A DNA stretch of 64,000 nucleotides from Bacteroidota bacterium. Lineage in GTDB: Bacteria; Bacteroidota; Bacteroidia; Chitinophagales; Chitinophagaceae. The stretch spans positions 1-64,000 of the forward strand of contig JAUZOD010000002.1 of assembly GCA_030706635.1 (NCBI GenBank). Direction: 5' to 3'. The stretch's first letter is position 1. Every line of letters begins with the position of its first letter. Position numbers and translations under genes: made by a program. Below, piece after piece: positions 41,832-50,816 of this stretch. The notes beneath the pieces are model-generated. The model saw only the letters and a program-made list of their open reading frames with translations, was not told the DNA's origin and did not search any database.

Positions 41832-43556
41832 TTATGAACGTCCCACAACCGGTTGTACAAATTTCAGTTCCTCTGCATTTTTGGGTTTTAAAAAATCAAA
41901 ATCACAGCCTTCGTCAGCCTGTAATATCTCGCGTTCATACAATGCCGGATATCCGCGAACATGAGCGCTTGCCGGCACCGTCCAGCTTTTCAACCGCTCT
42001 GTTATCGTTTGATCATCCACTAATAGGCTGATCTGCCTTTTTGGAATATTTATTTGAACAAAATCTCCATTCCGTATAACTGCAAAAGCGCCTCCCAGGG
42101 CGGCTTCGGGAGTTACGTGCAGGATTACAGTGCCATAACTGGTACCGCTCATGCGGCTGTCGCTCACCCTGACCATATCCGTTATGCCCAGGTTTTTTAG
42201 TTTCTTTGGTATGGGAATCATACCCCATTCCGGCATACCCGGCACGCCTTTGGGTCCGGCATATTTTAATACCAGCACGGAAGACGGATCAACGTGCAGA
42301 TCCGGATCATCGATTCTGTTCAGCATATCTGCGTAGCCTTCAAATACAACTGCCATGCCCGTATGAATCAGCAATTGCGGATCTGCTGCCGATACTTTAA
42401 TCAGGGATCCCCTGGGAGCCAGGTTGCCCTTTAATATGGCGAGTGTGGGCGCCTGACTTAACGGATGATCGTGAGGCCGGATGATTTCCTGATCTATCGC
42501 TTCATTGTTCAGCAATTCTTCCAGTTTCTTTCCGGTATATGTTCTGGCAGACAAATCGATGATTGCACCCAGTTGCCTGATCACGCCAGGAATTCCGCCA
42601 GCCGTATGCAATTCATCCACCAGTCTTTTTCCTGAAGGCTGAACATCGGTTATGCAGGGTGTTTGCCTGCCGATTTCCTCAAACTCATCGGGAAAAAGAG
42701 AAATATTCAGCCGGCCCGCTACGGCGGTAAGATGAATAACTGAATTGGTGGAGCCGCCAAGCGCCATGCAAACACGAATGGCGTTTCTGAAATTATTGAG
42801 GGTCATGATGTCGGATGGTTTCCAGTCTTCATAAACCATTTCCACAATTCTTTTTCCTGCTTCCTGTGTTATGGCATACCGTTCTTCACCATCCACGGGA
42901 AGGGTGCTCAGGCCCAGCGGCATCATGCCCAGCACTTCGAGCATTCCGTTTAAGGTGGATGCAGATCCCATGGTATTGCAGGATCCGAATCCGCAACTCA
43001 GCTCCTTTCCAATCTGTTCCCATTCCGCATTCGTGATTTTTCCCATCCTTAGATCATCCCAGTATTTCCATAGGTCCGTACCGCTGCCCAGTCGCTGCCC
43101 TTTAAACACGCCTGCCTTTTTGGGACCGCCGTTTAACTGGATGGCCGGAATATTTGCACTGGCGGCACCCATCAGTAAACCCGGCACTGTTTTATCACAA
43201 TTCCCGAGCAATACAATGCCATCCAGCGGATAGGATCGTATATTTTCCTCCACTTCCATTGACAACAGGTTTCTGTACAGCATGGCGCTCGGCTTCATCA
43301 GTTCTTCGCCCAGGGACGTTACCGGGAACTCCAATGGAATACCACCCGCTTCATAAACGCCTTTCTTCACTTCTGCAGCAATTTGCCTGAGGCTCATATT
43401 GCAACTGTTCAGCTCAGACCAGGTGTTGGCAATACCAATTATGGGTTGACCGGAATAACTATCCATGTTAATACCGGCTGAACGCAGGGCCCCTTTGTGC
43501 TGGATGCCGAGTTCGTTGGCTGCATAAAACCAGTGATGACTTCTTAACTTATGCAT
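41832..43556 (-). CDS. IlvD/Edd-family sugar-acid dehydratase (arabinonate/xylonate dehydratase-like)
   Basis: A 574-residue Fe-S dehydratase. Cluster ligands lie in TWSELNSCN, GNCDKTVPGL and SCGFGSCNTMGSASTLNGML; the substrate loop ALGGSTNSVIHLTAVAG and C-terminal SDSRMSGTSYGTVILH are family marks. The N-terminus (KLRSHHWFYAANELGIQHKG) is like the [2Fe-2S] aldonate dehydratases rather than IlvD itself. It should turn a sugar acid into a 2-keto-3-deoxy acid in the cytosol. It lies 4 bp after the aminotransferase stop and 3 bp before the DMT gene. Which aldonate is used is unknown; a dihydroxyacid dehydratase role in amino-acid synthesis is less likely in this operon. Confidence 0.88.
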   Translation of the reverse strand: MHKLRSHHWFYAANELGIQHKGALRSAGINMDSYSGQPIIGIANTWSELNSCNMSLRQIAAEVKKGVYEAGGIPLEFPVTSLGEELMKPSAMLYRNLLSMEVEENIRSYPLDGIVLLGNCDKTVPGLLMGAASANIPAIQLNGGPKKAGVFKGQRLGSGTDLWKYWDDLRMGKITNAEWEQIGKELSCGFGSCNTMGSASTLNGMLEVLGMMPLGLSTLPVDGEERYAITQEAGKRIVEMVYEDWKPSDIMTLNNFRNAIRVCMALGGSTNSVIHLTAVAGRLNISLFPDEFEEIGRQTPCITDVQPSGKRLVDELHTAGGIPGVIRQLGAIIDLSARTYTGKKLEELLNNEAIDQEIIRPHDHPLSQAPTLAILKGNLAPRGSLIKVSAADPQLLIHTGMAVVFEGYADMLNRIDDPDLHVDPSSVLVLKYAGPKGVPGMPEWGMIPIPKKLKNLGITDMVRVSDSRMSGTSYGTVILHVTPEAALGGAFAVIRNGDFVQINIPKRQISLLVDDQTITERLKSWTVPASAHVRGYPALYEREILQADEGCDFDFLKPKNAEELKFVQPVVGRS

Positions 43557-43560
43557 GGCG

Positions 43561-44886
43561 TCAAATGGATTTCAAAGCCTCCCGGGTTGCGGTAAGCGTT
43601 ATATGAATATCATTCTCCGTGTGGGCATAACTGACGGAGCCCTGCTTACAGGCAATGGGAATATGATAGATTCCGTTCCGGATAAGCGCATGACGGTATT
43701 TCCTGTCCAGGGGGAAATCAACGTTTTCCAATAAATCATGCAGATCATACGGGCGGTGACCGGCGAAGTATACGCAAAAGGCCGAGGCATTGCTGGAAAT
43801 GACTGCGGGAATTCCCTTCTCGGCAAGGAGCTTTTCAAGTCCCTCATACAATTGCTTACTCCTCCTTTCGATCTGCCGGTACACCTCCGGATCTTCCAGC
43901 ATCTCCAGGGTCGCAATGGCTGCGGCTGTGTTCACAGGATGGGCGTTGTAGGTGCCTGCGATCAATACCCGTTTGGCCGGATCGGGATGATAAAATAATT
44001 GCATGATTTCTGCCTTGCCACCGATTACCCCCAGAGGATAACCATTCGCCACTGCTTTTCCAAAAACGGATAAATGTGGTTTTACATTTTCAACCGACTG
44101 GTAACCACCCAATGCGGATCGAAAGCCCGTTTTCACTTCGTCAAAAATACATACGGCCCCGTGTGCTTCGCATAAATCGACCAACCCTTTCAGATATCCG
44201 GGCCCGGGTAAAATCACGCCGACATTTTGAAGGACCGGCTCTGTTAACACACAGGCAATGGGATACCGCTTCAGCATGGTTTCAACAGAATCCAGATCGT
44301 TGAAATTGACGATGTGCACCTTGCGTTTGTTATCCTCCGGAATACCGGCAGAGTTTGGGAGGAAGGGATATTCTTCCCTGGAAACCCGCCCGCCCAATTG
44401 TTTGAGAGAAGGCATTACCGCCCTGCAAACATCATCATTCCATCCGTTGTAACCGCCTAGCATAAGTATCACGTGTTCCCTGCCAGTAAAAGCGCGGCTA
44501 AGCCGGATGGCATGCGAAACAGCCTCACTGCCGGTGTTAACGATCTGGACCAGTTCGAGCGACGGAACTGCTTGGCAAAGCAGTTGCGCCAGACGAATTT
44601 CGAGTTCATTGGTTCCACTGCCAATCAAGGAAAGATTTTCCCGGATCGTATCCAAAACAGCATTGTTTACCTGTTCATTGTTATGGCCCAGCAAATGCGG
44701 CCCGAATGCCGCATGATAATCTATATATTCATTTCCTTCCACATCTGTAATGCGGCATCCTTTTCCGGTGCTGAAAACGATATCCGGCTCCACCTTACGG
44801 TTAAGCGAAGAGGCGCCTCCGGCAATATACCGGGCAGATTCTCGGGACAGCTGGCCGCTGCACACATGCATTTTCTGGAAGTTCAT
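43561..44886 (-). CDS. Class III PLP aminotransferase, glutamate-1-semialdehyde aminomutase-like
   Basis: A 441-residue PLP enzyme. Landmarks are DYHAAFGPHLLGHNNEQVNN near the N-terminus, IVNTGSEAVSHAIRLSRAFTG, IFDEVKTGFRSALGGYQ (Asp-x-Val binding the pyridine) and HLSVFGKAVANGYPLGVIGG with the PLP-binding Lys. These fit the HemL/GSA-aminomutase group of class III transaminases. HemL itself works in haem synthesis, but this copy opens an operon with a sugar-acid dehydratase and a permease under a GntR regulator. A catabolic transaminase on a sugar-derived keto or amino acid is more likely. Its promoter region contains three GntR-type operators. Confidence 0.87.
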   Translation of the reverse strand: MNFQKMHVCSGQLSRESARYIAGGASSLNRKVEPDIVFSTGKGCRITDVEGNEYIDYHAAFGPHLLGHNNEQVNNAVLDTIRENLSLIGSGTNELEIRLAQLLCQAVPSLELVQIVNTGSEAVSHAIRLSRAFTGREHVILMLGGYNGWNDDVCRAVMPSLKQLGGRVSREEYPFLPNSAGIPEDNKRKVHIVNFNDLDSVETMLKRYPIACVLTEPVLQNVGVILPGPGYLKGLVDLCEAHGAVCIFDEVKTGFRSALGGYQSVENVKPHLSVFGKAVANGYPLGVIGGKAEIMQLFYHPDPAKRVLIAGTYNAHPVNTAAAIATLEMLEDPEVYRQIERRSKQLYEGLEKLLAEKGIPAVISSNASAFCVYFAGHRPYDLHDLLENVDFPLDRKYRHALIRNGIYHIPIACKQGSVSYAHTENDIHITLTATREALKSI

Positions 44887-44900
44887 CGTTGTGAATTACC

Positions 44901-44912
44901 TTTGTATACAAA
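44901..44912. promoter_or_regulatory. Perfect 12-bp palindrome, candidate GntR operator 1
   Basis: TTTGTATACAAA is a perfect palindrome between the aminotransferase and GntR starts and fits FCD-type GntR sites. It is the first of three related sites spaced 18 and 20 bp centre to centre. Confidence 0.6.
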
Positions 44913-44917
44913 TATAA

Positions 44918-44931
44918 TGTTTACGTTAACA
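44918..44931. promoter_or_regulatory. Near-palindrome, candidate GntR operator 2
   Basis: TGTTTACGTTAACA is a 14-bp inverted repeat with one mismatched pair. Its left half TGTTTACG recurs at 46558-46565 upstream of the SDR gene. Confidence 0.5.
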
Positions 44932-44938
44932 GCATTAA

Positions 44939-44950
44939 TTTGTTTACAAA
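44939..44950. promoter_or_regulatory. Near-palindrome, candidate GntR operator 3
   Basis: TTTGTTTACAAA is palindromic except for its central pair. It overlaps the region immediately upstream of the GntR start codon (44957), which would permit autorepression. Confidence 0.5.
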
Positions 44951-44956
44951 ATTTAT

Positions 44957-45613
44957 ATGAAAACCGATTCCCTGACGTCTAAGGCGTATCATGAGATCCG
45001 GAAAAAGATTCTTTCCAATCAGTTTCCCGCGCATACCCGGCTAAAAGAAGATTTCTGGGCTAAAAAGTTAATGGTCAGCCGCATAGCCATCCGGGAATCT
45101 CTTACGCGATTGCTGGGGGAGGGTCTGCTGACAACGGGAGAAAAAGGTGGCTTTTTTGTTTTGGGCCTGAATGCCGGAGACGTCCACCAAATCAGGGAGT
45201 TGCGGGAGATTTTGGAAATTGGTGCGCTAAAACTGGCAATCCGGAAAGTAACCCGGCAACAAATAGATCAGCTGGAAAAAATCTGCGATGAATTCCGCAC
45301 CATGGCAGATCGGGGCTATTTTAATGGAGCCTGCGAGGCAGATATTAAATTTCATGAAACCCTGATTAAATGTGCAGACAATGAAAAATTATTTGCCGTG
45401 TATGTCTCCAGTCATATTCCGATCTTTCATCAAAAGCTTGGGAATATCCAGATTTATCTGGATGATTATAATCAGTCAGATAGGGAACACCGGCAAATTG
45501 TAAAGGGCCTGAAAGAAAAAAACTTATCCCTGGCTCAAAAATATCTGATCAGGCAGTTTTCCAGGGGAGAGACAGCGATACTGGATCTGGAGCCCGGTGA
45601 AAAAATGTCCTGA
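44957..45613 (+). CDS. GntR family transcriptional regulator (FCD subfamily)
   Basis: A 218-residue regulator. The N-terminal winged helix-turn-helix (about 1-70) contains KAYHEIRKKILSNQFPAHTR and MVSRIAIRESLTRLLGEGLL. The C-terminal FCD helical bundle (about 75-205) has EILEIGALKLAIRKVTRQQI and the conserved His pair in DIKFHETLIKCADN and DREHRQIVKGL, which bind a metal and a sugar-acid or similar effector. It is divergent from the aminotransferase-dehydratase-permease operon and most likely represses it until its inducer appears. Palindromes in the 70-bp gap are the expected operators. Confidence 0.93.
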   Translation: MKTDSLTSKAYHEIRKKILSNQFPAHTRLKEDFWAKKLMVSRIAIRESLTRLLGEGLLTTGEKGGFFVLGLNAGDVHQIRELREILEIGALKLAIRKVTRQQIDQLEKICDEFRTMADRGYFNGACEADIKFHETLIKCADNEKLFAVYVSSHIPIFHQKLGNIQIYLDDYNQSDREHRQIVKGLKEKNLSLAQKYLIRQFSRGETAILDLEPGEKMS

Positions 45614-45631
45614 CCGGCGCAGTGGCCATGA

Positions 45632-46432
45632 TTACCCGATTTTTATTTTATTTAATAAAGCCTCTCCGGGCTTCTGTCCTGCCAGTTGCCCTCCGTCCGC
45701 TATCAATATCTGTCCCGTTATGAAACTGCTTTCATCGCTGGCCAGAAATAAAAATAAAGGTGCAATTTCCGCCACGTTCCCCGCCCTGTTCATCGGAATG
45801 TACCGATTCACAAAATCCTGCGTAAACTCCGGTGGATCTATTTCCATAGACATCGGCGTCTGAATATAACCCGGGCAAACGGCATTCACCCGAATGCCGA
45901 GATGGGCCAGTTCCAGTGACATCGTTTTCGTGAGCATAATTACGCCGGCTTTTGATGTGTTGTAATGGGCATATCCGAATTCCCCGTCCAGTCCGTTCTT
46001 GCTTCCCATATTGACAACCACCCCTTTTTTTCTGCGGGCCATAAAACGGCAGACTGCCTGGGCCACATAGAACATGCCGGACAAATTGATGTCCAGAATT
46101 TTCCTCCATTCTTCTTCTTCAATATTCAGAAAAGGGGTTTCAAAAGCGATGCCTGCATTGTTGATCAATACGTCAATGGGATGAATTTTTTCCGCGGCAG
46201 CTATCGCTTCATTCACCTGCTGTCTTCTGGATACATCCAGAAGATAGGGATAGACTTCAGGAGCGATCCGGCCAAGTTCCTTTGTCGATTGCGAAAGTGT
46301 TTTTGCATTAAAATCAATAATGGAAAGCACGGCAGCTTCCATGGCAAATTGCCTGGCGATTTCAAAACCAATTCCCCGGGCTCCGCCGGTAATCAGCACG
46401 TGCTTACTTTCAAAACGTTTTTCTGATCTCAT
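45632..46432 (-). CDS. SDR family oxidoreductase
   Basis: A 266-residue classical SDR. HVLITGGARGIGFEI carries the TGxxxGIG cofactor motif, followed by NNAG, a catalytic Ser in VVNMGSKNGLDG and YNTSK with the Tyr/Lys pair. The C-terminal SSFITGQILIADGGQL is the usual ending. The start MRSEKRF at 46432 is preferred over 46471. It is convergent with the GntR gene (about 18 bp between stops) and carries GntR-like half-sites upstream, so it probably belongs to the same pathway, perhaps oxidising a sugar acid or a 2-keto-3-deoxy acid. Confidence 0.88.
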   Translation of the reverse strand: MRSEKRFESKHVLITGGARGIGFEIARQFAMEAAVLSIIDFNAKTLSQSTKELGRIAPEVYPYLLDVSRRQQVNEAIAAAEKIHPIDVLINNAGIAFETPFLNIEEEEWRKILDINLSGMFYVAQAVCRFMARRKKGVVVNMGSKNGLDGEFGYAHYNTSKAGVIMLTKTMSLELAHLGIRVNAVCPGYIQTPMSMEIDPPEFTQDFVNRYIPMNRAGNVAEIAPLFLFLASDESSFITGQILIADGGQLAGQKPGEALLNKIKIG

Positions 46433-46557
46433 GTCCAACAGTTTATGCTTATATCCTATCGAATATTTCAAATGATCACTGGTGGGTATCAGAGGTAAGT
46501 CCCGATAATTTGAAATGGATAAGGTTTGAGCCGCAAGGGGAGAGGCAATTTAATAAA

Positions 46558-46590
46558 TGTTTACGGATTGCAATAAAATTAGTTTACAAA
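46558..46590. promoter_or_regulatory. GntR-like half-sites upstream of the SDR gene
   Basis: TGTTTACG (46558-46565) and GTTTACAAA (46582-46590) repeat the half-sites of the operators at 44918 and 44939. They sit about 125-160 bp before the SDR start, in the gap to the DUF3592 gene. Confidence 0.4.
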
Positions 46591-46612
46591 AAATGCAAAA
46601 CAAATTACTCAT

Positions 46613-47068
46613 TTAAAAGGGAATGATCCTGATCAATGGTTTTTTACCCAGAATAATCTTTGAATTTCTTGGAACGATGGGATCAAACCGTTCCGGAATA
46701 AAGAATATGATCAATAGAACGATCATGGGGAAAAACGCATAAGCCATAGCATCACCCCAGATGCAGATGGGCGTATTTATTTTTGCATCTGAAAAGTCAT
46801 TCTTTTGATAACGCACGGAAACCGGATCTCCGGGTTTTACATCCAGGTTGATGTTCCCGTTAAATTCAACCGTATCGCTGCCGGCTTTAAACCGGATCAC
46901 CGGGTAAGTGGAAATTCCCAGTGCTGATCCCAGATTGCCATGCCCGATAAAATACACGATCCCGTCGGTCTTTCTTGTGGTAGCCAGCCATAATAACTTA
47001 TAAGCAAAAAATGGCATGATGGAAATGGCAAACAAAAGGAGGAAGAATTGATTTCTGCTAAATACCAT
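46613..47068 (-). CDS. DUF3592 membrane protein
   Basis: A 151-residue protein with two predicted membrane spans: one near the N-terminus (FFLLLFAISIMPFFAYKLLW) and one near the C-terminus (AYAFFPMIVLLIIFFIP). Between them is the DUF3592 beta-strand domain (STYPVIRFKAGSDTVEFNGN; VKPGDPVSVRYQKND). The function of the family is unknown. ATG at 47068 (MVFSRNQ) is preferred; a longer frame starts at 47098. It is a lone gene between nagA and the SDR. Confidence 0.7.
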   Translation of the reverse strand: MVFSRNQFFLLLFAISIMPFFAYKLLWLATTRKTDGIVYFIGHGNLGSALGISTYPVIRFKAGSDTVEFNGNINLDVKPGDPVSVRYQKNDFSDAKINTPICIWGDAMAYAFFPMIVLLIIFFIPERFDPIVPRNSKIILGKKPLIRIIPF

Positions 47069-47184
47069 GTTCCGGTTTTGATGGAAACGCTTTCCCAATG
47101 CAATTTCTGCTATTCTCCCGTTCCGGCAACGGAAGAATATTCCAGACTGGACAGGTTCCGGCTGATGCGCTGTGAGGAGTGGAT

Positions 47185-48378
47185 TTACCCGAGCTTTTGG
47201 TAAATGACTGTTCCGTTAACAATCGTGGTTTGTATATTGATGTCCTCATCAAAAACAACCACGTCGCCATCTTTTCCGGGCGCCAGCGATCCTTTCTGAT
47301 TTATACGCATAATGCGCGCGGGTGTTTCTGTAATCATGCGGACGCATTCCGTGAGGGAGAGGCCGGTGAGTTGGCGCATGGTCCTGACCAGCCTGTCTGC
47401 CGTGGCCACACTTCCCGCAAAGGAACTCCGGTCGGGCAGTTTGGCCACCCCGTCTTCCACGATCACTTTTAATCCGTTTTGTTTTGATCCCAGGATGCTT
47501 TCTCCCGGAGGCATGCCGGCTGCACGCATGGCATCTGTGATGAGGGCGATGCGACGGGTGCCCTTTATCTTATGGATCAGTTTTAAGAGGGGCGCGGGCA
47601 GATGAACACCATCCGCAATAATTTCCACGTCAATTTCGTCCAGGAGATAAACACTTTCTATAACACCCGCATAGCGGAAGGCATTACGGCGCATAACACC
47701 GGACATGCCCGAATAAAAATGCGTGGCCAGGGTATATCCATTCTCCAAAGCCTTCAGCACATCGTCGTACACGGCATTGGTATGGGCGATGGCCGGCAGG
47801 ATCCCCTTTGATTTCATGTACCGGCCAAATTCAATAGCGCCGGGCAACTCAGGAGCAGCGCTCCATCGGACAATGATATCACCCGCACGGGCAATCACTT
47901 CGCGGTATTCCTTTTCATCTGGGTGGCGGATATACCGGGGATCCTGCGCCCCGCGCTGTTCCATATCGAAGTAAGGGCCCTCTATATGCATGCCCATAAA
48001 TTGAGCGCCCCGATTATTTTTTTTATAAGCCTGCCGGTAGATATCCAGCGTATGCAACAGATCTTCTTTTTCAGCCGTTAGCGTAGTGGGTACGAGTGAA
48101 GTGGTTCCGTAGCGGGCATGTAACTCTGCAATTTTTAAAAAAGCATCCACCGTTCCATCCATGAAATCGCTGCCCCCGCCGCCGTGCACGTGGATATCGA
48201 TAAAACCGGGGGAAACGAATTTCCCGGCTGCATCCAGGATAACCGAAGCGGATGAATCAATTCCGGATTCACTGATTTCGGTTATACGGCCTCCGGAAAT
48301 GAGTAAACTTCCGTTTTTAAGGATTCCGTTTGGCGTGATGATCTGCCCGTTGATGATCTTTGTCTGGGGGATGCTCAT
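47185..48378 (-). CDS. nagA: N-acetylglucosamine-6-phosphate deacetylase
   Basis: A 397-residue amidohydrolase-fold enzyme that removes acetate from GlcNAc-6-phosphate in the cytosol. Motifs are PGFIDIHVHGGGGSDFMDG (metal-binding HxH), MHIEGPYF (Glu ligand), AIAHTNAVYDD and LATHFYSGMSGV (His), and LITDAMRAAG with the catalytic Asp. The length is typical of NagA. Its ATG overlaps the nagB stop (ATGA), a translationally coupled nagB-nagA pair. Together they convert GlcNAc-6-phosphate to fructose 6-phosphate. Confidence 0.95.
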   Translation of the reverse strand: MSIPQTKIINGQIITPNGILKNGSLLISGGRITEISESGIDSSASVILDAAGKFVSPGFIDIHVHGGGGSDFMDGTVDAFLKIAELHARYGTTSLVPTTLTAEKEDLLHTLDIYRQAYKKNNRGAQFMGMHIEGPYFDMEQRGAQDPRYIRHPDEKEYREVIARAGDIIVRWSAAPELPGAIEFGRYMKSKGILPAIAHTNAVYDDVLKALENGYTLATHFYSGMSGVMRRNAFRYAGVIESVYLLDEIDVEIIADGVHLPAPLLKLIHKIKGTRRIALITDAMRAAGMPPGESILGSKQNGLKVIVEDGVAKLPDRSSFAGSVATADRLVRTMRQLTGLSLTECVRMITETPARIMRINQKGSLAPGKDGDVVVFDEDINIQTTIVNGTVIYQKLG

Positions 48379-49118
48379 GGGTTGTTTTCTATCAGAGAGG
48401 CTGCCTGCTTATCCAGGAATAAAAAGCAGGATTGATGATTTCTCAGGATGCTGGCAGGACGAAGATTGCTGATTTCTTTTTCCAAACAATCCCGAACGGC
48501 TGCCGCTTTGCGGCGGTCGGGTACTGAACAGATGATGTGTTTGGACAGCAGGATCTGATGGACAGACATGCTGATAGCTTTTTCGGGCACATCGGCCAAT
48601 GAGGTGAACCAGCCTTCATTCAGTTGCTGTCTGCGGCACGCTTCATCCAGATTCACAACCAGGAAAGGCTTATCTGTGTCAAAATCTGCGGGCGGGTCAT
48701 TAAAAGCCAGATGACCATTTTCCCCGATTCCGATCATGGCGAGATCGATGGGATGTTCCCGGATGATCTTACCCAGCCGTTCACATTCTTTTTCCGCATC
48801 GGATTCGCCCTGAACCAGATAAACGGCTTTAAGAGGGGGGACCTTCTCCAGAAACCTTTCTTTTATGTATTTCCTGAAGCTCGCGGGATGTGTATCTGAC
48901 AAACCTATGTATTCATCCAGATGAAACAGGACTACCTTGCTCCAGTCAATTTCTTTTTCGGTGATCAATTGCTTCTGGGTTTCGAACTGGCTGGCCCCCG
49001 TAGCCAGAATGATATGGGCACGGCCTTTTGTTTTTATTGTCTCGACGATCAATCCGGCGGCTTTCCTGCCTGCGGAAAAGCCCAGGTTTTCCGGAGAATT
49101 CTGAATACTCAATTCCAT
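48375..49118 (-). CDS. nagB: Glucosamine-6-phosphate deaminase
   Basis: A 247-residue NagB. It has LATGASQFETQKQL near the phosphate site, VLFHLDEYIGLSDTHPASF with the catalytic Asp-Glu, and IGIGENGHLAFNDPP with the ring-opening His. It is the first gene of nagB-nagA and converts the NagA product to fructose 6-phosphate. The start at 49118 (MELSIQNS) is used; the frame extends to 49211 but the extra residues are unlike the family. It is divergent from the uxa operon, sharing a gap of about 195 bp. A more distant homologue is at 3130. Confidence 0.93.
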   Translation of the reverse strand: MELSIQNSPENLGFSAGRKAAGLIVETIKTKGRAHIILATGASQFETQKQLITEKEIDWSKVVLFHLDEYIGLSDTHPASFRKYIKERFLEKVPPLKAVYLVQGESDAEKECERLGKIIREHPIDLAMIGIGENGHLAFNDPPADFDTDKPFLVVNLDEACRRQQLNEGWFTSLADVPEKAISMSVHQILLSKHIICSVPDRRKAAAVRDCLEKEISNLRPASILRNHQSCFLFLDKQAASLIENNP

Positions 49119-49279
49119 CCGATTTGATTTTGTAAACGATTTCCAGCCTACCGTGCGCACAGCAGCAATTTCATTGTGATGGAAAATTACCTTAAATGAC
49201 AGCAGAAACAAAATATCGGAGTGTTTGCCATAGTTAATATATCATACAGCCCTGTTAAACCAAATGGTTTTTGCTTTCG

Positions 49280-49287
49280 TAATTTTG
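49280..49287 (+). promoter_or_regulatory. Bacteroidota -7 promoter box of the uxa operon
   Basis: TAATTTTG fits TAnnTTTG, 27 bp upstream of the uxaB ATG. The -33 box is not clear (a TTAA-containing stretch lies near 49251-49257). Confidence 0.5.
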
Positions 49288-49313
49288 GGCAAAACCGAAG
49301 CAAACCGGGCAAT

Positions 49314-50816
49314 ATGAACCTGTCGAAAAATAATATGCAGGCGTTTGATCAGTCTGGCATAGAGATTCCATCCAATGATTATTTTCAGCTCCCGGAGAAA
49401 GTGCTGCAGTTCGGAACCGGCGTGTTGCTTCGCGGATTGCCAGACTATTTTATTGACAAGGCAAACAAACAGCATGTTTTTAACGGGCGTATCGTTGTGG
49501 TTAAGTCTACAAATTCCGGCAATCCTGATGGATTCGAAAACCAGGACAACCTGTACACGATCTGCGTCCGGGGCATTGAGGAAAATAAAAAAATAGAGAA
49601 AAATATTATCAGCGCTTCCATTAGCCGCGTACTCTCGGCCCCTGAAGATTGGGAAGCGGTTTTGCGTTGTGCAGAAAACCCGGACATGAAGATTATCATT
49701 TCGAACACAACGGAAGTGGGCATCGTGTTGTCGGATGACAGAATAGAGGATAACCCGCCGGGTTCCTTTCCCGGCAAACTGCTGGCTTTCCTGCATCACC
49801 GGTATAAAACATTCCGCGGAGATTTGAGCAAAGGAATGGTGGTGATCCCGACGGAATTAATCCTGGATAATGCAGACCATTTATATGCCATCCTCCGGCA
49901 ACTGGCCGTTCGGCAGTCTCTGCAACCTGCTTTTCTGGAGTGGCTGGGAAAGGCAAACTATTTTTGCAATTCTCTGGTGGATTGTATTGTCCCGGGAAAA
50001 AAGCCCGGGATGGATGCCAGTCTGGGCTATACTGACGATCTGCTCATCATGACCGAAGTTTACCGTCTCTGGGCGATACAGTCAGCAGATCCTGAAGTAC
50101 GGGAAATACTATCTTTCTCGGGGACGGATAACCGTGTAGTGATTGCACCCAATATTGAGTCGTTTCGCGAATTGAAACTGCGTTTGCTGAACGGGCCACA
50201 TACCATGAGTTGCGCCCTGGCCATTATGGCGGGCTATTCGATGGTGCGGCAGGCACTCGAGGCGCCTGAGTTTTACCAATATATGAGCGGCCTGATGATG
50301 GAGGAAATCATCCCGGTGATTTCTGGCGGGGAAATTTCAGAGAACGCCGCAACCGATTTTGCGAGGCAGGTAATCGACCGGTTTAAAAACCCATATATAG
50401 ATCATTACTGGCTCAGCATCTCCCTGCAATACGCCACCAAAATGCGGATGCGCAATGTGCCACTCATGGTCAAATACTCGGAAAAATTTGGGAAAACGCC
50501 CGAATATATGTCGCTTGGTTTTGCCGCATTCCTGCTCTTTATGAAATCGGAACAGAAAGCAGACGGCAAATTTTATGGTTCTCTTTCCGGGCAAGAGTAC
50601 CTGATCCAGGATGATCAGGCGGCTTATTTTTCCAGCCAATGGAAAGAACAGGATAAAGATCATTTTCTGGACGTTATTTTGCAGAATGAGGATCTTTGGG
50701 GAACAGACCTTTCTGGGTTGCCCGGATTTGTATCGGCTGTGCAACATCGATTGGACATATTATCGACGCAAGGTGCCGCTGCGGCATTAAAACAGATTAT
50801 CGCATCGAAAAAATGA
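49314..50816 (+). CDS. uxaB: Tagaturonate reductase (altronate oxidoreductase)
   Basis: A 500-residue member of the mannitol dehydrogenase family. The N-terminal Rossmann part begins VLQFGTGVLLRGLPDYFIDK, and the C-terminal domain includes RELKLRLLNGPHTMSCALA with the catalytic Lys-Asn-His layout. It reduces D-tagaturonate to D-altronate with NADH, the second step of galacturonate breakdown. It opens the uxaB-uxaA-uxaC-kdgK-eda run. The ATG at 49314 is chosen over a longer frame from 49221 because the promoter box falls between them. The stop overlaps the uxaA start (ATGA). Confidence 0.93.
   Translation: MNLSKNNMQAFDQSGIEIPSNDYFQLPEKVLQFGTGVLLRGLPDYFIDKANKQHVFNGRIVVVKSTNSGNPDGFENQDNLYTICVRGIEENKKIEKNIISASISRVLSAPEDWEAVLRCAENPDMKIIISNTTEVGIVLSDDRIEDNPPGSFPGKLLAFLHHRYKTFRGDLSKGMVVIPTELILDNADHLYAILRQLAVRQSLQPAFLEWLGKANYFCNSLVDCIVPGKKPGMDASLGYTDDLLIMTEVYRLWAIQSADPEVREILSFSGTDNRVVIAPNIESFRELKLRLLNGPHTMSCALAIMAGYSMVRQALEAPEFYQYMSGLMMEEIIPVISGGEISENAATDFARQVIDRFKNPYIDHYWLSISLQYATKMRMRNVPLMVKYSEKFGKTPEYMSLGFAAFLLFMKSEQKADGKFYGSLSGQEYLIQDDQAAYFSSQWKEQDKDHFLDVILQNEDLWGTDLSGLPGFVSAVQHRLDILSTQGAAAALKQIIASKK

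Noticed and set aside
46613-47168. Additional small frames between the DUF3592 and nagA genes
   Set aside because: They overlap the DUF3592 frame or its short upstream gap and show no family pattern.
50696-50812. Upstream extension of uxaA
   Set aside because: It runs through uxaB out of frame; the 4-bp ATGA overlap at 50813 matches the operon style.
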